Shown one piece after another: positions 23,798 through 32,221 of a stretch of DNA of 64,000 bases. Positions within the stretch are counted from its first letter, which is position 1, and each line of letters opens with the position of its first letter. The translations under genes and the position numbers were made by a program. This stretch comes from CAZNSX01 sp964575845 (GTDB lineage Bacteria; UBA8248; CAZNSX01), in the NCBI GenBank assembly GCA_964575845.1, contig CAZNSX010000001.1, positions 124,001 to 188,000 of the forward strand, given 5' to 3'. The notes beneath the pieces were generated by a model, which saw nothing but the letters and a program-made list of their open reading frames with translations, was not told where the DNA came from and made no database searches.

Positions 23798-25765
23798 ATG
23801 GCCAAAGGTAATAAGAAAACGGGGGATGCGACAGTTTCTGCTCTTCTGGAGGAAGACCGAATCTTTCCGCCTCCAGCTTCTTTTAAGGCAAAGGCGCTCG
23901 TGAGAGATGAGGCAGTCTATGAGGCGGCGAACAGAGACCGCGACGCTTTCTGGGGCGAGCAGGCCAGGAAGCTCGACTGGTATAGGGAGTGGGATAAGGT
24001 TCTCGAGTGGAATCCACCCGACGCCAAATGGTTCGTCGGGGGTAAGCTCAACGCGAGCCATAACTGCCTTGACCGGCACATGAAAACGAGCGTTAGGAAC
24101 AAGGCGGCCATAATCTGGGAGGGCGAACCAGGAGAGCAGAGGACCTTGACGTATTGGGACCTCTACCGAGACGTCAACAAGTTTGCCAACGCTTTGAAGG
24201 CGCTGGGGATTAAGAAGGGCGACCGCGTCGCAATCTATATGCCGATGATCCCCGAGCTGGTGATAGCCATGCTGGCCTGCGCCAGGATCGGCGCGATCCA
24301 TACCGTTGTGTTTGGCGGTTTCAGCCCAGAGGCGTTGAAGGACCGGATAGTGGATGCGGAGGCAAGAATCCTCATCACCGCCGACGGGGGTTTCAGGCGC
24401 GGCTCACTCCTCCCCCTCAAGCACGACGCGGACTATGCCCTGGCGGGCTGTCCCTCCATCGAGAACGTCGTGATCGTGAAGCGGGGCGATTTCCCCTTGA
24501 GGATAAAGGAGGGGCGCGATCACTGGTATCACCGCCTGATGCAGGAGGCGGATTCCTACTGCGAACCGGAGCAAATGGATTCGGAGGACATCCTGTACAC
24601 CCTCTACACTTCCGGAACAACGGGAAAACCCAAGGGGATCGTTCACACCACGGGCGGCTACATGACCGGCGTTGCCGTGACCACCGAGTGGGTCTTCGAC
24701 CTCAAGCCGGAGGATGTCTTCTGGTGCACGGCCGACATCGGTTGGGTGACGGGCCACAGCTACATCGTTTACGGACCCCTGGCCAACGGTGTGACACAGG
24801 TCATGTATGAGGGCTCGCCGGACTGGCCGGACAGGGACCGCTTCTGGCGGATCGTCGAAAGATACGGCGTGACGGTCTTTTACACCGCGCCAACCGCCAT
24901 CCGAACCTTCATGAAGTGGGGACCCGAATGGCCGAAAGCTTGCGACCTCTCAACCCTCCGGCTTCTCGGGACTGTGGGGGAGCCCATAAACCCCGAGGCC
25001 TGGATCTGGTACTACAAGCACATCGGCCGGGAAAAATGCCCCATCGTGGACACCTGGTGGCAGACGGAGACCGGAATGATCTTGATCACCCCGCTCGCGG
25101 GCGTCACTACGCTCAAGCCCGGCTCAGCCACGAGGCCCTTCCCGGGAATTGATGCCGCGGTCCTCTCCGAGGAGGGCGAAGAGATAACGGTGGGGGGCGG
25201 GTACCTTGTGCTCACGAGCCCCTGGCCCGCCATGCTGCGCGGGATTTACGGCGACCCGGAAAGGTATAAAGCCCAATACTGGAGCAAGTGGAGGGAGGAT
25301 ATATATTTCACGGGCGATGGGGCCAAGCGCGATGAGGACGGCTACTTCTGGCTGCTTGGCCGTGTGGACGACGTTATCAACATCTCCGGCCACCGCATAG
25401 GAACAATGGAGGTTGAGAGCGCCTTGGTGGACCATCCTGCAACCGCCGAAGCCGCCGTGGTGGGGATTGCCGATGAGATCAAGGGACAGGCGATCGCCGC
25501 GTTCGTGACACTGAAGGAGGGGAATGAGCCGGGCTTGAGTATGGAAGACAGCTTGAAGCAACATGTCGAGCGCAAGATCGGCCCGATCGCGCGGCCTAGC
25601 AAGATACTTTTCTCGGGGGACCTCCCCAAGACGAGAAGCGGAAAGATCATGCGGCGGCTGCTCCGGGATATCGCCGAAGGCAGGGTGCTGGGGGATGTCA
25701 CCACTCTTGCGGATATGAGCGTAATTGAGTCACTGAAGAAGAAGTACGAAGAGGAGACCGACTAA
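23798..25765 (+). CDS. acsA: Acetyl-CoA synthetase (AMP-forming)
   Basis: A 655-residue acyl-adenylate-forming enzyme that activates acetate, or a related short acid, to acyl-CoA. The P-loop-like YTSGTTGKPKGIVHTTGGY motif lies near residue 268. DTWWQTETGM is near 417 and YFTGDGAKRDEDGYFWLLGRVDDVINISGHRIGT is near 505. The C-terminal PKTRSGKIMRR carries K616, the lysine acetylated in the Acs family. The length and motif order match AcsA fully. The ATG follows GGGAGGAGG. With the phosphotransacylase/kinase pair at 34-36 kb, this gives two routes between acetate-like acids and CoA esters. Confidence 0.96.
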   Translation: MAKGNKKTGDATVSALLEEDRIFPPPASFKAKALVRDEAVYEAANRDRDAFWGEQARKLDWYREWDKVLEWNPPDAKWFVGGKLNASHNCLDRHMKTSVRNKAAIIWEGEPGEQRTLTYWDLYRDVNKFANALKALGIKKGDRVAIYMPMIPELVIAMLACARIGAIHTVVFGGFSPEALKDRIVDAEARILITADGGFRRGSLLPLKHDADYALAGCPSIENVVIVKRGDFPLRIKEGRDHWYHRLMQEADSYCEPEQMDSEDILYTLYTSGTTGKPKGIVHTTGGYMTGVAVTTEWVFDLKPEDVFWCTADIGWVTGHSYIVYGPLANGVTQVMYEGSPDWPDRDRFWRIVERYGVTVFYTAPTAIRTFMKWGPEWPKACDLSTLRLLGTVGEPINPEAWIWYYKHIGREKCPIVDTWWQTETGMILITPLAGVTTLKPGSATRPFPGIDAAVLSEEGEEITVGGGYLVLTSPWPAMLRGIYGDPERYKAQYWSKWREDIYFTGDGAKRDEDGYFWLLGRVDDVINISGHRIGTMEVESALVDHPATAEAAVVGIADEIKGQAIAAFVTLKEGNEPGLSMEDSLKQHVERKIGPIARPSKILFSGDLPKTRSGKIMRRLLRDIAEGRVLGDVTTLADMSVIESLKKKYEEETD

Positions 25766-25774
25766 AAGGCGCTT

Positions 25775-25817
25775 CACAAAGGGGGATGAGTTTATCCGAT
25801 AGGGGGTCCCCTTTGTG
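25775..25817 (+). repeat. Inverted repeat after acetyl-CoA synthetase
   Basis: CACAAAGGGG and CCCCTTTGTG form a 10-bp stem, 9 bases past the acsA stop. On the plus strand it is followed by TTGAAAAAA, not a U-tract, so it is a weak terminator candidate at best. Confidence 0.5.
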
Positions 25818-25876
25818 TTGAAAAAATAGCTTCTTAGAATTTTTAGCCACAAGATTTTCTTGAGGGGACGTACAAT

Positions 25877-26647
25877 ATGACCTACAAATTTATTTCAGGA
25901 TCTGGCGACAACGTCAGAGGTATAGAGGCGATTATACCGATTCTAAAACAATCGGCTTCTGGCAAGTTCAGATTGATTGGAACTGGTTTTCTTATTGCCA
26001 AATATGGCATCTTTGTCACTGCAAAACATGTTTTGATGGATGTCTTCAATCAAAAAGGAGAGCAAACCGAGGCGATTGGTGTTTTTCAGTTTCTGGGTAA
26101 TAATCAGTATTTGATTAGGAAGATTGAAAGATGCAGCTCTAATTCCAAATCGGACGTAACTGTAGGCGTTTTGCAGCAAGTACATCACAAAGTAACAGGC
26201 AAGGTTCTTGAGAACAAGATAGTCAAGCTAACGACTTCACAGCAACCAATAGGCTCTCCAGTTATCACTTTTGCTTATCCAGAAAGTCAAATAAATCACT
26301 CGAAGAATAAACAAGTTATAAATTTCCGTCCGAATTTTTATGAGGGAAATATCGAGGAGTATCATCCCAGAAGGCGAGATAACGTAATGTTACCATTTCC
26401 TTGTTACCGCAGTACTATGAGAATTCTTGGTGGTGCAAGTGGCGGCCCCGTATTTAACGAAAGAGGTCAAGTCTTTGGGGTAAATTGCACTGGTGTCGCT
26501 GGCAGCGATAAGAGTCTTTCCTACTTTGTCAGGATCAATGAAATAATTCCGCTCTGTATTGATAAGGCGCGTTTGGGAAATGACGAAAAGCCTAGACGAA
26601 TATATATATCAGAACTTATTGAATTAGGACATGTGGTTTGTGACTAA
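25877..26647 (+). CDS. Trypsin-like serine protease domain protein, AT-rich
   Basis: 256 residues with a chymotrypsin/S1-like fold. GTGFLIAKYGIFVTAKHVLMD supplies the catalytic His (about residue 55), SDVTVGVL the Asp (near 93) and ILGGASGGPVFNERGQVFGV the Ser (near 188). No signal peptide is seen, so it may act inside the cell. Composition is AT-rich compared with the acsA and etf genes on either side, pointing to acquisition. The ATG has only a weak upstream GAGGGG-type site. Such intracellular trypsin-like proteins are common as single cargo genes and in some defence loci. No partner gene is present here. The 242 bases after it contain nothing I recognise. Confidence 0.8.
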   Translation: MTYKFISGSGDNVRGIEAIIPILKQSASGKFRLIGTGFLIAKYGIFVTAKHVLMDVFNQKGEQTEAIGVFQFLGNNQYLIRKIERCSSNSKSDVTVGVLQQVHHKVTGKVLENKIVKLTTSQQPIGSPVITFAYPESQINHSKNKQVINFRPNFYEGNIEEYHPRRRDNVMLPFPCYRSTMRILGGASGGPVFNERGQVFGVNCTGVAGSDKSLSYFVRINEIIPLCIDKARLGNDEKPRRIYISELIELGHVVCD

Positions 26648-26889
26648 GGCGAATGATTTGTTGCCATTTCGCTTTCGATATGCCCGACAAGTCTCTAATG
26701 ACATTCTCCTCATTAGGTGGCTTTACAGGGCTGGACAATGGTTGCCCAAATGAAACAAGAATTATTGAGATTTTTTGACGATTTATGAAACAACCAAATT
26801 TAGTAACCTATTGAATTTTCAGCTATTCCACTGAGATTATTGGTTTTTCACCAGCCCACTTCAAAGCCTTTGGGAAAAGGGATTTTTCC

Positions 26890-27888
26890 CTAATCCTCCA
26901 GAAGCTCCTTGAGCTTGCGGGTGAATGCGGGCAGGACCTGCTTGTAGTCGCCCACGACGCCGTAATGAGCCCTTGAGAAAATTGGGGCATCCGCGTCGGT
27001 ATTTATAGCGACTATGTTCTTCGAGGGGCCGGCCCCAACCATGTGCTGCATTGCGCCCGAGATGCCGACGGCTATGTAAAGGTCAGGACCTACTATCTTT
27101 CCCGTCTGTCCAACCTGCTGCTGCGTGGGCATCCAGCCGGCATCGACAGCCGCCCGGGAGGCGCCCACAGCAGCCTTTAGCACCTTTGCGAGCTCTTCTA
27201 TGTACTTTTTGAAGTTCTCGCTCGAGCCCACGCCCCGGCCGCCCGAGACGACTATCTCAGCGTCCTCAAGCCTCACCCCCTCGGCTTCCACCTTGACCCT
27301 CTCGAGGTAGTTAGCCTTCAGGGCCGCCTCATCGAGCTCGGGTTTCAAGTCGATTATCTCCCCCCGCCTTCCCTCTTTAGGCTGGGCTGGCTCCATGGCC
27401 TTCAGCCTCGCGGTTGCCACCTGAAAGCCCGGGCTCTTCGCGACCACTTCACTCATGGCGCTTCCGCCGTAAACAGGCCTGAGTGCCCTGAGCCTTCCCC
27501 CATCGATGGAGAGCTCAATGGAGTCGGAGGCCAGGCCGCAGCCAAACCTGAAGGCCACTATCGCCGCCACATCCCGGCCAATGGCGGAGTTTCCGCAGAT
27601 GAGAAGCCTGGGCTTCTCTTGCTTTACCAGGCCCACCACGGCCTCCGCCCAGGCTCCGTTGGTGAAGTTCTTGAGTGCGGGGGAATCAAGACAATAGACC
27701 TTATCCGCGCCCAAGTCTATGAGTTTCTGAGCTATCCCTTTTACACCCTCTCCCAGAAGGGCTGCGCCCAGGGGCTCGCCAACCGAATCGGCCAGCTTCC
27801 TTCCGCAGCCCAGAAGCTCCGCTGTCACGGCCGCGGGCCTATCTTCTATGAGCTCCGCCAGGATGAGGATGCCCTTTTCCTCGGCCAT
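26890..27888 (-). CDS. etfA: Electron transfer flavoprotein alpha subunit
   Basis: A 332-residue FAD-binding subunit of ETF. It accepts electrons from acyl-CoA dehydrogenases or takes part in bifurcation. The C-terminal FAD domain is clear: VVSGGRGVGSSENFKKYIEELA near 212, PTQQQVGQTGKIVGPDLYIAVGISGAMQHMVG near 255 and the INTDADAPIFSRAHYGVVGD end. It is second in an etfB-etfA operon, 13 bases after etfB. The acyl-CoA dehydrogenase at 54 kb is a possible partner. The extra N-terminal features of the bifurcating type cannot be decided by eye. Confidence 0.95.
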   Translation of the reverse strand: MAEEKGILILAELIEDRPAAVTAELLGCGRKLADSVGEPLGAALLGEGVKGIAQKLIDLGADKVYCLDSPALKNFTNGAWAEAVVGLVKQEKPRLLICGNSAIGRDVAAIVAFRFGCGLASDSIELSIDGGRLRALRPVYGGSAMSEVVAKSPGFQVATARLKAMEPAQPKEGRRGEIIDLKPELDEAALKANYLERVKVEAEGVRLEDAEIVVSGGRGVGSSENFKKYIEELAKVLKAAVGASRAAVDAGWMPTQQQVGQTGKIVGPDLYIAVGISGAMQHMVGAGPSKNIVAINTDADAPIFSRAHYGVVGDYKQVLPAFTRKLKELLED

Positions 27889-27901
27889 GCGTAATTCCTC
27901 C

Positions 27902-28702
27902 CTAGATTATCTTCTGCTCCCTGAGCCTCAGGGCGAGTTTCTCTGCCGCCTCCTCTAAGCTCTCCCCTTCGATTATCTCGCACTTCCCCTCGTGCTTGGG
28001 AATGTAGAGCCTGGTGAGCTCGAAGGCTGAGCCCGCTTCGCCCACCTCGGACATATCGAGTCCAAGATCCTCCGCCTTCCAGGTAGTTACCGTCTGCCGG
28101 GAGGCCTTGAGTATGCCCTTCACTGAAGGGAGCCTGGCCTCGCCTATTTCGTTGCTTATGGTGAGGAGCGCAGGGAGGGGGAGCTCGAGTGCCTCATAAC
28201 CATCAGCGAGAACCCTCTCCACTCTCACCTTGCCATCGGCCAGCTCTAATTTTTGGAGCTGGCTCGCGCTCGGGAGGCCCAGGGCCTCGGCGAGCGCAAT
28301 GGCTGTCCCGGCGGTGCTCCAGTCCGCGGAGACCCTCCCGCAGAGGATGAGGTCGAAGTCGCCAATCTTCCGGCAGGCCGCGGCCAGAACCCGCGCCGAG
28401 CCCATTGCATCAGAGCCCTCGAGGGCGGGGTCATTGACCAGATAACCCTCATCGCAGCCCATGGCGAGGGCTTTCTTTATTGCATCGACAGCGCTGGGGC
28501 TCCCGGCGGAGAGGACCGAGATGGTGCCCCCATTCGCTTCCTTGAGCCTTATTGCAGCTTCTACCGCATTCTCATCAAAGGGGCTTATGACTGGAGTGCT
28601 CGAAGGGGGCGGGATGACCTTCTTAGCCCCTTCATCCACCTTGAAGTCCCGGGGTGGAATATCTGGGTCCTGAACCTGCTTGATGCAAACGATCATCTTC
28701 AA
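27902..28702 (-). CDS. etfB: Electron transfer flavoprotein beta subunit
   Basis: A 266-residue AMP- or FAD-binding subunit of ETF. MKMIVCIKQVQDPD at the N-terminus, FDENAVEAAIRLKE near 43, the DLILCGRVSADWSTAGTAIALAEALGLP block near 114-140 and the LPALLTISNEIGEARLPSVKGILKA recognition-loop region are typical. The start at 28702 begins the operon with etfA. Confidence 0.95.
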   Translation of the reverse strand: MKMIVCIKQVQDPDIPPRDFKVDEGAKKVIPPPSSTPVISPFDENAVEAAIRLKEANGGTISVLSAGSPSAVDAIKKALAMGCDEGYLVNDPALEGSDAMGSARVLAAACRKIGDFDLILCGRVSADWSTAGTAIALAEALGLPSASQLQKLELADGKVRVERVLADGYEALELPLPALLTISNEIGEARLPSVKGILKASRQTVTTWKAEDLGLDMSEVGEAGSAFELTRLYIPKHEGKCEIIEGESLEEAAEKLALRLREQKII

Positions 28703-29048
28703 AGCAACTTTCCTCCCTTAGTGCGTAGCTCCATGAAACCGAAACCGGAGGGAAGAGTATTTAGGCCTAAACCTCTTCTTTTAATCCTGGCTGATTTTTC
28801 TCTGAGAATATTATGCTTAAGTGGCTCAGGAGTGACCTTCCCTGAACCCTGGACCCTCTTTCCAGCACGCCCTTTCTTCGTACGGGAACGGAGCCTATGC
28901 TAGCAAGGGGATGCGGGAAATGTCAATGAAAAAGCGGGGGTCAAGGCCTCTATTGGTGATAGAAGAAAGCAATGGAACTTCGGTCTTTCTGTCGGGTATG
29001 GTAGTCGTCCCCAGAACGGGTGTCCTGCGGAAGCCATGCCACTTGGGG
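28703..29048. other. Intergenic stretch without recognisable feature
   Basis: Between etfB and the DUF2182 gene. The first part is the upstream region of the minus-strand etfBA operon. Open frames on either strand here show no family signature or good ribosome site. I see no repeat, RNA gene or clear promoter. Confidence 0.5.
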
Positions 29049-29897
29049 CTAGCCCAACACATTCGCCACCATCCATGCCCCCCATCCCATAAGCAGAAAC
29101 CCGGAGACTCGGCTCACCCAGTAGCCCCCCGGAGCCACCTTCTCCACTAGAACGAAGGCGGCGATAATGGCCATCCAAATCGGGCTCATCACCCCGACCA
29201 CAAACATCAGACTCATGAGAGCCCAGCAGCAGACCACGCAGTAGTTGCCGTTCCGCAGGCCCATTACGAGGGCGCCCCGCGCTCCCTCCCGCCACTCGTT
29301 CAGGAGAAACCCCAGGGGGGACCGGCACCGAGCCAGACAGGCGTACTTGAGGGGAGTAAGCTGAAAGATCCCGGCCGCAACGAGCAGTACCCCGCCCAGG
29401 ATGGGACTGCTCTTAACCATCATCGGGGAGAGTAAAGCGGCCGTATGGATAGCCCACTGGCCCAAGGTGGCGAAAGCGCTGTAGCAGGCCCAGGCCGCCA
29501 GATAACCCGCCAAGAACACTCCCGTCGGCACAAACGGTCCGCGCTGTTCGCGGCGCTTCCGGTTGATGGTGGCAAATTGGAGGAGCATGGGCGCGGCGGA
29601 AGGGACCATCATGGCAACCATCATCACTGTCCACATGACGAACATGAGGGCGAATTCCATGGCACCCCATGACTGCATTTGAGGCATGGAAATCTCCGTC
29701 CCTATGCCCATATCTTTCACGCTCTTGGCCAGGTAGATGATGTACGCCCACGACAGTGCCGATACTCCTGCTATGCCGGAGATCACGATGATGCGGTCCC
29801 GCTTAAATACTACCTCTGGCGGTATTTCCTGATACATGGCGGAAATTCCCACAATCTTACTACTCGAAGGCTGCTTCCAAACAACAGGCACTTCCAT
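29049..29897 (-). CDS. DUF2182 integral membrane protein
   Basis: A 282-residue protein with about six to seven hydrophobic segments. The DUF2182 signature region is FALMFVMWTVMMVAMMVPSAAPMLL near residue 83, and the later PLKYACLARCRSPLGFLL and LRNGNYCVVCCWALM segments carry conserved cysteines. These proteins are predicted metal-binding membrane proteins, and they are repeatedly found next to DUF1326 proteins, as here. The start may be the ATG at 29897 or at 29837 (MYQEIPPE); neither has a strong ribosome site. Function unknown. Confidence 0.85.
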   Translation of the reverse strand: MEVPVVWKQPSSSKIVGISAMYQEIPPEVVFKRDRIIVISGIAGVSALSWAYIIYLAKSVKDMGIGTEISMPQMQSWGAMEFALMFVMWTVMMVAMMVPSAAPMLLQFATINRKRREQRGPFVPTGVFLAGYLAAWACYSAFATLGQWAIHTAALLSPMMVKSSPILGGVLLVAAGIFQLTPLKYACLARCRSPLGFLLNEWREGARGALVMGLRNGNYCVVCCWALMSLMFVVGVMSPIWMAIIAAFVLVEKVAPGGYWVSRVSGFLLMGWGAWMVANVLG

Positions 29898-29997
29898 TTC
29901 AGCCGTGGGGGGAGGAGCGACCCCCCCCCGACTAACGAAAACCTTGCGTGGGCTCCCGGAAGGCCCAAATCAGCCCGGTAGATGTTCCGGCACGCCT

Positions 29998-30603
29998 TCA
30001 GGGACCCTGGTAGGTGAACGGTGAATAGAACCCGTTCTTCTCTGATACCTCCAACTCAAGCCCATGGTCGCGATAACTTACCCGCTTGGATTTCGCAACC
30101 ACCGCAGCTTGTCCAGGAGCGACGGGAAGAGGATGATTGCTTATGGTTACCTCGGCGTCGCCCTGACCGGCCATGGCTTCAATCTCAGCTTCGGCCACGT
30201 TTGGAATCTGGAGACTTCGCCGTTTCCCCTCTGCCTCGTATTCAATGGGCACGCTATTGACCCCCAACACCCGGTCTATAAAAGGCACCAACGCCGCAGG
30301 ATGCCCACCCGTTTGGCCCGAGAAGATTTGGGTCAGGCCGTCCTTCTGAGCCTGGGTCGCTCTCTCGTCCAGGTAGAGGGCGGCTTTCCACTTGCCCAGC
30401 GCCATGTTCCCTGGGGAGTGAATATAGAGTGCGACATTGAGCCCGTTCAAGGTGACGTCCCCGAAGCTTCCCTCGTCGATGTGCCACCCGACCAGGGCCT
30501 TACATTCCCCAGCGGTGGGTGGACTCAGGAAAATGCAGGGGCAAGCGACATCACAGTTGCAAGCCTCGAAGTAGGTTCCAGCGAGATGCCATTTCTGAGC
30601 CAT
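29998..30603 (-). CDS. DUF1326 family protein
   Basis: A 201-residue soluble protein. The N-terminus AGTYFEACNCDVACPCIFLSPPT contains the CxCxxxCxC cluster of the DUF1326 family. GWHIDEGSFGDVTLNGLNVALY and QIFSGQTGGHPAALVPFI also match. The cysteine set suggests metal or redox chemistry. It lies upstream of and in the same direction as DUF2182, 100 bases away, a conserved pairing across bacteria. The ATG at 30603 follows an AAAGGAGATAG site. No function is established for the pair. Confidence 0.88.
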   Translation of the reverse strand: MAQKWHLAGTYFEACNCDVACPCIFLSPPTAGECKALVGWHIDEGSFGDVTLNGLNVALYIHSPGNMALGKWKAALYLDERATQAQKDGLTQIFSGQTGGHPAALVPFIDRVLGVNSVPIEYEAEGKRRSLQIPNVAEAEIEAMAGQGDAEVTISNHPLPVAPGQAAVVAKSKRVSYRDHGLELEVSEKNGFYSPFTYQGP

Positions 30604-30937
30604 GGTTCTATCTCCTTTCTTTTTTCCGCTTTCGCGAAACTTAGAGGTGGAAAAGCCTGCTTTACAAAATTACATAAAATGGCTTTTCATAACCCCGCAG
30701 GCATCGCTGAAATTGAAAGTACTCGGAATTATTCAGCAGTAATCGCCTGTATTCAAATTCTGAGCTATTGGCCCTCCCTCTGGCCGCGCCCCTTGCAAAA
30801 AAAGGCCATCAACTCCGGCGGAAGGCACAATCTGAGGTGCCATCTCCATCTAGAACCGTGGCCAGAAAGCGGTATTCCCTTTTTCTTCTTTCTTGCCGAA
30901 TAATTCGCCGTTGCGGAAGAAATTTGAGGCGGTGGCG
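30604..30937. other. Intergenic stretch, no gene
   Basis: The stretch upstream of the DUF1326 gene, running toward the Nfu promoter. It is mixed in composition with several short open frames lacking signatures. I see no RNA gene, repeat array or mobile-element remnant. Confidence 0.45.
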
Positions 30938-30966
30938 TTGACAGAAAGTAGAATGGCTAGTAATAT
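30938..30966 (+). promoter_or_regulatory. Sigma-70-type promoter upstream of the Nfu gene
   Basis: TTGACA at 30938-30943, a 17-base spacer and TAATAT at 30961-30966. The predicted leader to the ATG at 31109 is about 135 bases, which leaves room for regulation, but I found no clear operator or hairpin in it. Confidence 0.65.
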
Positions 30967-31108
30967 TTAAAGGTGGCTTTCTTTGAGCTCCCCTAGCATG
31001 TGAGAGAGCTTTGGGGGGAGGGAATTAATTTCGATTACTGACCCTGAGGTCGAGGAAGAGGTTTCCCCGCTTGAGAGTAAGGCTCTGGCGGGGGGAAGGA
31101 GACATGGA

Positions 31109-31333
31109 ATGCGCGAGAGAGTGGAAGAGGCCCTTGATGCCATACGCCCCATGCTTGTGAGGGACGGAGGCAACGTGGAACTCGTGGAAGTGGAAGATGG
31201 GGTCGTCAAGGTAAAGCTCATGGGAGCCTGCGCCGGGTGCCCTGGGGCCGCCATGACCCTTCAGATGGGGATAGAGAGGATAATAAAGGAGAAGGTGCCT
31301 GAGGTGGTGAGGGTGGAGGCTTTGCCCTTTTAG
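31109..31333 (+). CDS. NifU C-terminal-domain (Nfu-type) Fe-S scaffold
   Basis: A 74-residue single-domain Nfu protein that carries and delivers 4Fe-4S clusters. The sequence RPMLVRDGGNVELVEVEDGVVKVKLMGACAGCPGAAMTLQMGIE shows the DGG motif and the CxxC (about residues 41-44) that binds the cluster between two monomers. The ATG at 31109 has AAGGAG 9 bases upstream. An out-of-frame ATG sits 5 bases earlier. It is preceded by a good sigma-70 promoter and stands as a single-gene unit, convergent with the hydrolase gene. It could supply the many Fe-S enzymes in this window. Confidence 0.93.
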   Translation: MRERVEEALDAIRPMLVRDGGNVELVEVEDGVVKVKLMGACAGCPGAAMTLQMGIERIIKEKVPEVVRVEALPF

Positions 31334-31377
31334 CAAGCCTCTCTTCCAGGGGGCCCCCGCGCAGGAGGGCTCCTCTT

Positions 31378-32220
31378 TTATTTCCCCTCCAGAGCATTCA
31401 GGATCTCGCGGAAGACCTTTCTGCTGAAAAGTAGCCCGGAGTGCCCCACGCCTTCTAGCTTTACGTTTTTTACCCCGGCGGCTTCCCATCTCCCCCTCTC
31501 AGGGGGAAGCACGAGAGCATCGAAATCAGAGTAGATGGCAAAGGCCCTTAAGCCCTGGGGAGGACCTTTGGCATCGAGCTCAAGAAGGAGGCTGCTTCCA
31601 GGCTTGAGCTGCTTCCCAATCCCGCCCGGGGCAAAGGCCCAGAGTGAGGTTCCGCCGTGCGGGGTGCCCAGGGTTATGAGGGAGGAGACCCCCTCTCCTC
31701 CCCCTCTCATGAGAAACTCTCTGGCAACAAGTCCTCCCAAGCTGTGGCAGATGAGATGAAGGGGAGCGCCGGCCGAAAGTTCAAGTGACTTTTTAATTTT
31801 TACATCTAAACTCTTTGAAAAAGAGAAAATATCGTTCGCAGGCCTTCCGTAGCCAAGAAAATGGATGTTCTTCCTTCCAGCCGCCGTGAGTCTGAGATAG
31901 AGGGGGAGCATGGTGAGGGGCCTCATCCCGAGGCCGTGAATCAGAATGATGGGGGTGCCTACATCTCCCCTCTTTCTCACCCTCCTCTGGAAGGGCCGCA
32001 GAAGAGGGCCCAGCGCGAGGTCAACCAGAAGAAGAGAAAAAGTGGCCAGGATGAAGCCGTACTCCATTAAGAATGGGATGAAGTCTCCCCCTCTCAAGCT
32101 CCAGGGCCTTCTCCCGCCGTAATCAGGTTTTCTCGCAAGCTCCAGGTATCGAGCAAAATAGGAGAGGGCGTGGAGGATTAAGATTAAGAGAAAGGGAAGG
32201 AGAATGAAGAGGGAGAGCAC
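31378..32220 (-). CDS. Alpha/beta hydrolase, lipase-like, with N-terminal membrane segments
   Basis: About 280 residues. The preferred start is GTG at 32220, one base after the ddl stop and preceded by AGGGGG; a longer frame reading into ddl is unlikely. Two hydrophobic stretches (about 1-18 and 53-72) anchor it in the membrane. The catalytic domain has IILIHGLGMRP (oxyanion region, near 95), LHLICHSLGGLVARE (nucleophile Ser, near 155) and VEGVGHSGLL-like GVGHSGLLFSRKV (catalytic His near the C-terminus). This is the pattern of triacylglycerol-lipase/PGAP1-like hydrolases. It is the last gene of the minus-strand series from the phosphotransacylase. The substrate is unknown. Confidence 0.85.
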   Translation of the reverse strand: MLSLFILLPFLLILILHALSYFARYLELARKPDYGGRRPWSLRGGDFIPFLMEYGFILATFSLLLVDLALGPLLRPFQRRVRKRGDVGTPIILIHGLGMRPLTMLPLYLRLTAAGRKNIHFLGYGRPANDIFSFSKSLDVKIKKSLELSAGAPLHLICHSLGGLVAREFLMRGGGEGVSSLITLGTPHGGTSLWAFAPGGIGKQLKPGSSLLLELDAKGPPQGLRAFAIYSDFDALVLPPERGRWEAAGVKNVKLEGVGHSGLLFSRKVFREILNALEGK

Positions 32221-32221
32221 A

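Noticed and set aside
25775..25830. Rho-independent terminator after acetyl-CoA synthetase
   Set aside because: The stem is good but is followed by an A-run rather than a T-run on the coding strand, so only an inverted repeat is recorded.
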